Positions 1-4,440 of a stretch of DNA of 7,612 bases are shown in pieces. Positions within the stretch are counted from its first letter, which is position 1, and each line of letters opens with the position of its first letter. The DNA is from Oligoflexia bacterium (GTDB taxonomy: Bacteria; Bdellovibrionota; UBA1018): positions 1 through 7,612 of the forward strand of contig CAINWE010000329.1 in assembly GCA_903854365.1 (NCBI GenBank), in the 5' to 3' direction. Below the pieces are notes generated by a model, which worked only from the letters and a program-made list of their open reading frames with translations, made no database searches and was not told the DNA's origin. Position numbers and translations under genes: made by a program.

Positions 1-2028
1 ATCCAGGGCATGGAGCAGGCCATTCATATGGCTGCCTCGTCCATTCATCAAACCTTGACGGCTGCTTTGCAGCAATCACAAAAGCAAGTGATGGCCTTTG
101 AGCAGGTGCTGAAGGACGATACAACAAAGACTGCACAAATTGACTCCATACTCAATGGGGGTGGGCAGTCGGGTTCAGGAGGGGGACCGGGGGGGTTGAT
201 TGCGATGCAACGGCAGTTACAAGAAGCCATCGCATCCATGCCCGCAGAAGTGAGTCAAGTTCAAAGTCAGTTGAATCAATTGGTTCAGAATCAGGGGACT
301 CTTAATAGTTTTATTCAGACTCGTACTTCGGGGTTGATGATGAGCTGTTTTAATAGCCAACCCATGGCGTCTTTTCATTGCACGCCCAATGGCGCTCCTG
401 TGAATGCCAAAGAATATTTGGAATGTCGCTATCAGCAAAGTCATAGTTTGGATAGTCATGGTCAAGTTGTTGTCAATAATGTGGTTACGGGTGCGGCGGC
501 ATCAGGAGCTCAAGGATTGGATGCGATTCTGAGCCAAATCACTGGGAATATTGCCAATGACGCAAGCGTTCCATCGACGTTAGGTGATTTGGCTAAGGGT
601 AATACTGGCAACGCAATGATGTTAGCGACGCCTGCCGATATTGATCGTTATTTTGGGTCGCAGTTAGCTGGCTTTAAGATCGGTAACACTTCGGCGGAAA
701 CTTTCGTATCGCAGATGATGCAGTATTGCTACGGTCGGGCAAGTGCTGAGGTCGAGTCCGAACGCAGTAATCCTGGTTCGACGATTGGAGTGCAACTGAA
801 TAATTTGCAGATGCAGTCGAATGACGTCGCTGCAAAGTTCACCCAAGCAGATCAGAAGATTCGTCAACTTTGGACCTCCGCGCTGAGTGCGGTTTCCACT
901 GTAAACAGTCAGCTCCCGTTGGCCGCGAGTTGCCTGTCGGGACCTCTCCAAACTCGCGTGAGTTGCTTGCCAGCTGAGCAAGCGGCTTTGAATAATCTTT
1001 TATTGGGCAACGCAGGTTCACCAAAGATTACCATCCCGATCCGGGGGAATAATCCAGCCTCTTATCAATCTGTTTCTTGCTTAGGAGTTAATGGTTGTGT
1101 CGCAGCGCTTCAGAGTCAAACGAAAGAACTTCAGGCTCATTACACCAGGGTTCAGTCCGACATGCAGGTCTATATTCAGAGTCAAAATCAAAAGGTTCAG
1201 GCATTCGTTGCGCAGCAGGCGAGTGCTTTAAGTCAGCAGAGTGCTTTGCTTCAAGGTCAATTGGGGCGAATCAATACTGCTCTAGCGAGTTTAGGCGGAC
1301 AAGGATTGCAGCCCGGTCAGGTTCCGACCGAGGCTTGGAGCTATGACCAAACGGGCATGCTGATGCCTCCGACGAATGCCTTTGGTTTGATCGCCGGTCA
1401 GGTGCATCCGCCGATTCCTGATTTGAGCTCGCCTCAGTTTTTGAGCGGGGCGACTTCTGCATTTAATAATGTGGATAATAAACTCGCTCAAATCAGCGCT
1501 GAGTTGGTCCAGGTTCAGTCGATTGGGCCGTCGTGTATGATGGAGCGTCAGCAGGCTATTGTGGACTCCATGATGTCGATCTCCCCATCGGGCTGTTTTA
1601 ATAAGCCCATGTGTAAGGAGAGAAAAAATCAGTTGCTGCGAGATCTTCAAACGATCACCCAGAGGTATGCCCAGGGTGGGTTAGCTGGGTCGTTTATGCA
1701 ATTGACGACTGGTTTGAATGCAAGCTGTGAGGATACTTTGGCAGCCCCCGCTCGAGCGATTTTAATGGAGAAAAACCCTGAGATGAGTCCCGAACAGATT
1801 GACAAATTACTTAACAAGCCTGCCGGCATGAAAGCGAGAATGGAGGCTTCACCTATGGACGCTACTCTTTACAGCGGCCGAAATTGTGAAGCTTATGAGG
1901 CTTCGCTCATGGGCCTCAAGGGCATGTTTAACACCAACGTAAGCACAAATCCCGGGTTGAATAGCTCAGGGAGTGCGATCAGTCCTTCTCTTTTGAATGG
2001 AAATTATAATCAGCCGTATGGCTATTGA
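1..2028 (+). CDS. Gln/Ser-rich cysteine-containing protein of unknown function, probably 5'-partial
   Basis: I do not recognise this protein. The frame is open from base 1 (codons ATC CAG GGC precede the first ATG at 10). No ribosome binding site is visible before that ATG, so the gene probably begins upstream of the window. At least 672 residues are present. Numbered from the Met at 10, the features are: an amphipathic Gln-rich stretch (about 12-45), a Gly-rich linker (about 49-62), further Gln-rich segments that look coiled-coil-prone (about 65-100, 260-300, 370-430), and a low-complexity Asn/Ser/Gly/Tyr tail ending in QPYGY. About 13 cysteines are spread along it, several in similar contexts (SCF, SCL, SCL, SCLGVNGC, GCFNKPMC). 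This would suit disulfides in an exported protein, but any signal peptide would lie outside the window. No membrane segment is obvious in the visible part. It ends 35 bp before dapF on the same strand, so cotranscription is possible. No enzyme motif was seen. Confidence 0.75.
   Translation: MQGMEQAIHMAASSIHQTLTAALQQSQKQVMAFEQVLKDDTTKTAQIDSILNGGGQSGSGGGPGGLIAMQRQLQEAIASMPAEVSQVQSQLNQLVQNQGTLNSFIQTRTSGLMMSCFNSQPMASFHCTPNGAPVNAKEYLECRYQQSHSLDSHGQVVVNNVVTGAAASGAQGLDAILSQITGNIANDASVPSTLGDLAKGNTGNAMMLATPADIDRYFGSQLAGFKIGNTSAETFVSQMMQYCYGRASAEVESERSNPGSTIGVQLNNLQMQSNDVAAKFTQADQKIRQLWTSALSAVSTVNSQLPLAASCLSGPLQTRVSCLPAEQAALNNLLLGNAGSPKITIPIRGNNPASYQSVSCLGVNGCVAALQSQTKELQAHYTRVQSDMQVYIQSQNQKVQAFVAQQASALSQQSALLQGQLGRINTALASLGGQGLQPGQVPTEAWSYDQTGMLMPPTNAFGLIAGQVHPPIPDLSSPQFLSGATSAFNNVDNKLAQISAELVQVQSIGPSCMMERQQAIVDSMMSISPSGCFNKPMCKERKNQLLRDLQTITQRYAQGGLAGSFMQLTTGLNASCEDTLAAPARAILMEKNPEMSPEQIDKLLNKPAGMKARMEASPMDATLYSGRNCEAYEASLMGLKGMFNTNVSTNPGLNSSGSAISPSLLNGNYNQPYGY
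157..195 (+). other. Potential G-quadruplex (five G-runs) inside the first gene
   Basis: Five runs of three or more G lie at 157-161, 163-165, 171-173, 181-185 and 189-195. They are separated by loops of 1, 5, 7 and 3 bases, which fits the usual G3+N1-7 pattern. The runs are on the coding strand, so the mRNA could fold as well. They encode the Gly-rich linker (NGGGQSGSGGGPGG), so the simplest explanation is glycine codons ending in G. Whether the fold forms or matters is unknown. Confidence 0.4.
2005..2010 (+). promoter_or_regulatory. Candidate -10 box for dapF
   Basis: A perfect TATAAT lies in the last codons of the preceding gene, 54 bp before the dapF start. No convincing -35 hexamer sits 15-19 bp upstream and there is no TG extension, so this is weak support. 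If used, transcription would start near 2017 and the leader would contain the 2029-2060 inverted repeat. Confidence 0.3.
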
Positions 2029-2060
2029 TTGAACCTTGGATTTCTTTGGGCTAGGTTCAA
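2029..2060 (+). promoter_or_regulatory. Inverted repeat / possible leader hairpin before dapF
   Basis: TTGAACCT (2029-2036) and AGGTTCAA (2053-2060) are perfect 8-bp complements around a 16-base spacer. The pair fills the gap between the stop of the upstream gene (2026-2028) and the dapF start at 2064. There is no T-run after the second arm, so it is not a standard intrinsic terminator. The second arm contains the only AGG near the dapF start, so an RNA hairpin could hide the ribosome binding region. It could equally be a protein-binding dyad. Confidence 0.45.
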
Positions 2061-2063
2061 GCC

Positions 2064-2870
2064 ATGGTGAGCCTTCCTTTTACTAAAATGCAGGGACTTG
2101 GAAATGATTTCATCGTCATTGATGATCGAGGGGGCGGGTTAGTTCCTTTGACCTCCGAGCTTGCGCAGAAGCTCTGTGACCGGCGTTTTGGTGTTGGCGC
2201 CGATCAAATTCTTTTGCTCAAACGGCCGATGGATCGGGCTTGCGATGCTCGAATGGAGATTTTGAACGCAGATGGTTCGTCGGCTGAGATGTGTGGCAAC
2301 GGAATTCGCGCGGTTGCGTTCTATCTCAGAGATCATGGGTTAGTCAGTAAGGCGGATTACCTCATCGAGACTTTAGCGGGTTTGAAGTCCGTCCTAATTC
2401 AGGGGAGTGAAGTCGAGGTGGATATGGGGCACCCTCAGTTAGGAGCGGAGTTTTTGAACGGCGGCGAAAAAATTGAGGTGGACGGCCAACCTTTTCAGTT
2501 TTTCGAGGTGGAAATGGGGAATCCTCATGCTGTCATTTTTACCAATGCCCTGGATACCATCGCTTTAGAGACCCTTGGGCCGAAAATTGAAACTCATCCT
2601 AGGTTTTCGAAAAAGACGAATGTTGAATTTGTGCAAGTGCTGAGTCCTCAGGTGATTCGAGTGCGAGTCTGGGAGCGGGGAGCGGGCATTACCCTCGCGT
2701 GTGGTACTGGAGCTTGTGCTTCAGCGGTTGCGAGTCTCGGAACCGAAAAGGCGAAAAGTCCTCTTGAGGTTCAGCTGCCCGGGGGGAGTTTGCTCATTTC
2801 ATGGACTGGTACGAGCGTCAAGATGAAGGGGCCTGCAGCAACCGTGTTTACTGGGGTGTATTCGTTCTAG
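2064..2870 (+). CDS. dapF: Diaminopimelate epimerase
   Basis: Cofactor-independent cytoplasmic racemase that converts LL-diaminopimelate to meso-diaminopimelate, the precursor of lysine and of the peptidoglycan cross-linking residue. The 268 aa length is normal for the family. The N-terminal KMQGLGNDFIVID block (from Lys8) matches the usual KMHGLGNDF start, which supports the ATG at 2064. Both catalytic cysteines of the two-base mechanism are present: Cys77 in MCGNGIRA and Cys213 in ACGTGACA. Substrate-binding elements are also intact: GVGADQ (residues 43-48), MGNPH (151-155) and WERGAG (203-208). The ribosome binding site is poor (AGG in the arm of an inverted repeat), so translation may be modest or coupled. 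Its stop codon overlaps that of the convergent small gene. Nothing in the sequence suggests loss of activity, in contrast to the purine genes downstream. Confidence 0.97.
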   Translation: MVSLPFTKMQGLGNDFIVIDDRGGGLVPLTSELAQKLCDRRFGVGADQILLLKRPMDRACDARMEILNADGSSAEMCGNGIRAVAFYLRDHGLVSKADYLIETLAGLKSVLIQGSEVEVDMGHPQLGAEFLNGGEKIEVDGQPFQFFEVEMGNPHAVIFTNALDTIALETLGPKIETHPRFSKKTNVEFVQVLSPQVIRVRVWERGAGITLACGTGACASAVASLGTEKAKSPLEVQLPGGSLLISWTGTSVKMKGPAATVFTGVYSF

Positions 2871-3091
2871 TGATCGATCTTTGAGAGTGGATTGAGATAG
2901 AGCCTAAAAGTTTTGTCCTTATGCCTGCGGATCGCAAAAATGCCATTTTCTTTTTGATGGGCAAGTTTTTCGTAGAATACGGGATCAATCTCTGACACTT
3001 CTTGGACGCTTTTGCCGACGTACTTCCCAAAATCAATGATGACTTGACCTTCGTCGATGATCCCCGTTACTGGACTTCCACTTGCACTCAT
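2867..3091 (-). CDS. Small conserved protein with FGKYVGKS / DPxFYEKL motif, function unknown
   Basis: A 74-aa protein. A good ribosome binding site (AGAGGGGG, 3099-3106 on the opposite strand) lies 7 bases before the ATG. Residues about 15-45 read IIDFGKYVGKSVQEVSEIDP then VFYEKL. This resembles the short FGKYKGK-x-DPxYLxWL pattern of the DUF3820 / QSregVF_b group. That group is sometimes tied to exonuclease-like or quorum-regulated proteins, but this assignment is from memory. The C-terminal part (FAIRRHKDKTFRLYLNPLS) is basic, with alternating hydrophobics suggesting beta strands. No signal peptide or membrane segment is seen, so it is likely cytoplasmic. It converges on dapF, and the two stop codons share the palindrome CTAG (2867-2870). 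It diverges from the purC homologue. It is not a shadow ORF, because it has its own RBS, a candidate promoter and a recognisable motif. Confidence 0.82.
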   Translation of the reverse strand: MSASGSPVTGIIDEGQVIIDFGKYVGKSVQEVSEIDPVFYEKLAHQKENGIFAIRRHKDKTFRLYLNPLSKIDH

Positions 3092-3108
3092 TTGATATCC
3101 CCCTCTTC

Positions 3109-3137
3109 ATAGTACAAATTTGCTGAGAGACTTTCAA
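3109..3137 (-). promoter_or_regulatory. Candidate sigma70-type promoter for the small minus-strand gene
   Basis: Read on the minus strand, TTGAAA (complement of 3132-3137) and TACTAT (complement of 3109-3114) are exactly 17 bp apart. They match the -35 consensus in 5 of 6 positions and the -10 consensus in 4 of 6. The expected start site near 3102 gives a leader of only about 10 bases and would clip the Shine-Dalgarno sequence (3099-3106). The real start may therefore differ, or a second promoter may be used. Confidence 0.45.
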
Positions 3138-3155
3138 GCACTCTCTCCTGGATCT

Positions 3156-3171
3156 ACCTTTCGATGAAGGT
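3156..3171. promoter_or_regulatory. Small dyad in the divergent intergenic region (possible operator)
   Basis: ACCTT (3156-3160) and AAGGT (3167-3171) are perfect 5-bp arms around a 6-base spacer (TCGATG). The dyad lies upstream of both candidate divergent promoters, about 35 bp before the extended -10 of the purine cluster. A second weak dyad (GAGAGA 3125-3130, TCTCTC 3142-3147) flanks the minus-strand -35 box. The arms are short enough that chance is a fair explanation. Confidence 0.25.
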
Positions 3172-3204
3172 CATTGGTAATTCCCTAGATCATTTGTGAG
3201 CCTA

Positions 3205-3213
3205 TGGTATGCT
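3205..3213 (+). promoter_or_regulatory. Candidate extended -10 promoter for the purine cluster
   Basis: TGGTATGCT fits the extended -10 form TGnTATAAT, with 4 of 6 matches in the hexamer (3208-3213). No good -35 box is visible, which is tolerated by extended -10 promoters. The predicted start near 3220 gives a leader of about 25 bases that contains the strong Shine-Dalgarno sequence at 3231-3237. The hexamer overlaps the upstream in-frame ATG at 3209, which argues against that ATG as the translation start. Confidence 0.42.
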
Positions 3214-3230
3214 GCGAGCCAAGGCGATTA

Positions 3231-3237
3231 AAGGAGG
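3231..3237 (+). promoter_or_regulatory. Strong ribosome binding site that fixes the purC-homologue start
   Basis: AAGGAGG is a near-perfect anti-16S sequence, 7 bases before the ATG at 3245. The alternative in-frame ATG at 3209 has no comparable site and would add 12 residues ahead of the family's RGSLKDV block. The start is therefore placed at 3245. Confidence 0.85.
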
Positions 3238-3244
3238 GAATAAG

Positions 3245-4426
3245 ATGATTACGAATTTAGACCGCGGGTCTTTGAAAGACGTGACTCACCCTGTTAGGGT
3301 CGGGGAGAGTGATGCGGTAGTCATTGAGTTTGCCGACGCTTATTCCATTTTTGATTGGGGGAAAATGCCTGACCTGCTGAGTCGAAAAGGCGAGGCATTG
3401 GCCATTCTGAGCGCGGATTTTTTTGAAAAGTTAGAAAAACCTGAAATTTGGAAAGAATTCTCTCGATCAGCCGAGGCGCTCGCTCTGCGCAAAGCTAATC
3501 GCTTTGGCGGAATGTTTAACGAGATTGGTGAGGAACTTCAAACGGCTGGGCTCAGGACTCACCTTTTTGGTGCCTTGGACAACGCTTCTGATTCAGGTCA
3601 TATGTCCCCTAAGAAATCGGAAGAGATGCGCACTACGTTTCGTCGCCTTGCGATTGCCTCAGTGTCGGCAGTGAGACCTCGAGTAACGACTGTTTTGGGG
3701 CGGACTCTACCTGATTATTACCCGACTCGAACATCAGCGCTGCCCAGGCTCATTCCGTTTTCGGTTTTTTTTCGATTTGGTTGTAATGAGGGAAGTGCTT
3801 TAGAAGGTCGGGTAGCACAAGATCCGAACTATCTCGCGTCTCTCGGATTTGGGCATTTAAACGCAGATTCGGGGCAGAAATGGGCCTTTCCACTTTTGGA
3901 AATTTTTACGCAATTGGAGTCTTCAGATCGGCCCGTCCTTTTGGCAGAGGCCCTTGCGCTTTCAGGAATCTCAGCAGGACAGTTACAAGAAATTTTACTC
4001 AAGACCGCATGGATTTCTGCAGTTCTGAAGTACCTTTGTGGAAAAAGGGGTTTCGAGCTTGCCGAGGGAAAATTAGAGTGGGCGCTTGGCGCTGATGGTA
4101 AATGCTTTTTGACGGGTTTAATGGGGCCAGATGAACTGAGTTTTTTAAAAAGTGGAGTGCTCATTTCCACGCATTTTATTCAAAATTATTATAAAAAAAC
4201 GCGGTGGTACCAGGTAGTCGCGGGAGCGAAGTCTCAGGCGCAAGCTTTAGGGAGTTCGGAATGGAAGAAGATGGTTCATGAGGCACCCCCCGCTTTACCC
4301 GCAGCTTATAAAGAGTTAGCAATTCAATGTTATTTAGCCTTGGCCAATGAAATTACTGGACGTCAGTGGTTTCCTGATGCCTGGCCGCTGGAGCAAGTGG
4401 TGAGTCGTATCCGTGAGTTATCCTGA
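3245..4426 (+). CDS. purC: SAICAR synthetase (PurC) homologue, long form, with degraded active site
   Basis: Homologue of phosphoribosylaminoimidazole-succinocarboxamide synthase, which joins CAIR and aspartate using ATP. It has 393 aa, against about 240 in the E. coli type, and matches the long form. Scaffold blocks in order: RGSLKDV (7-13), the FADAYSIFDWGKMPD block (29-43), KGEALA (48-53), LIPFSVFFRFG then EGS (169-184), the EGKLEW block (274-279), MGPDELS (293-299), and STHFIQNYYKKTRW (308-321). Several residues I recall as near-invariant are changed. R of FSDRYS is Ala32. E of PLEV is Ser173. D of DGK is Glu274. D of VDSIGPDELR (metal/nucleotide site) is Gly291, and its R is Ser299. K, E and R of SKE-LR are Thr309, His310 and Gln313. 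The frame is intact, so I read it as a probable pseudoenzyme or altered-function paralogue. The symbol denotes homology, not activity. It is 11 bp upstream of the purL homologue and surely cotranscribed with it. The alternative is a divergent but active enzyme, which I think unlikely. Confidence 0.85.
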   Translation: MITNLDRGSLKDVTHPVRVGESDAVVIEFADAYSIFDWGKMPDLLSRKGEALAILSADFFEKLEKPEIWKEFSRSAEALALRKANRFGGMFNEIGEELQTAGLRTHLFGALDNASDSGHMSPKKSEEMRTTFRRLAIASVSAVRPRVTTVLGRTLPDYYPTRTSALPRLIPFSVFFRFGCNEGSALEGRVAQDPNYLASLGFGHLNADSGQKWAFPLLEIFTQLESSDRPVLLAEALALSGISAGQLQEILLKTAWISAVLKYLCGKRGFELAEGKLEWALGADGKCFLTGLMGPDELSFLKSGVLISTHFIQNYYKKTRWYQVVAGAKSQAQALGSSEWKKMVHEAPPALPAAYKELAIQCYLALANEITGRQWFPDAWPLEQVVSRIRELS

Positions 4427-4440
4427 AGGGGGGAGTTTTG
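4427..4440 (+). promoter_or_regulatory. Ribosome binding site and TTG start of the purL homologue
   Basis: The purine-rich run AGGGGGGAG (4427-4435) directly follows the purC-homologue stop (4424-4426) and precedes a TTG at 4438. The next residues (FARIEIAVRPD) are the first strand of the PurS-like domain. The next in-frame Met is far inside that domain, so TTG is the best start. The rare start codon and the 11-bp gap suggest translation tied to the upstream gene. Confidence 0.75.

Noticed and set aside
2029..2060. Intrinsic terminator between the first gene and dapF
   Set aside because: The stem is AT-rich with a 16-base loop and has no following T-run, so it does not meet the usual terminator form. 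It is kept only as an inverted repeat.
2848..3036. Alternative minus-strand frame overlapping the small gene
   Set aside because: It is in another frame from the FGKYVGKS protein, lacks an RBS, and gives a basic, motif-free product.
3209..3244. Upstream in-frame ATG for the purC homologue
   Set aside because: The ATG at 3209 has no Shine-Dalgarno sequence and overlaps the candidate extended -10. The ATG at 3245 has AAGGAGG at ideal spacing and sits just before the conserved RGSLKDV block.
3765..3772. Eight-T run in the purC homologue (with an A8 run at 4978-4985 in the purL homologue), considered as frameshift or slippage sites
   Set aside because: The frame continues with family homology on both sides of each run and no useful alternative frame follows. 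There is no evidence of programmed slippage or of a sequencing indel.
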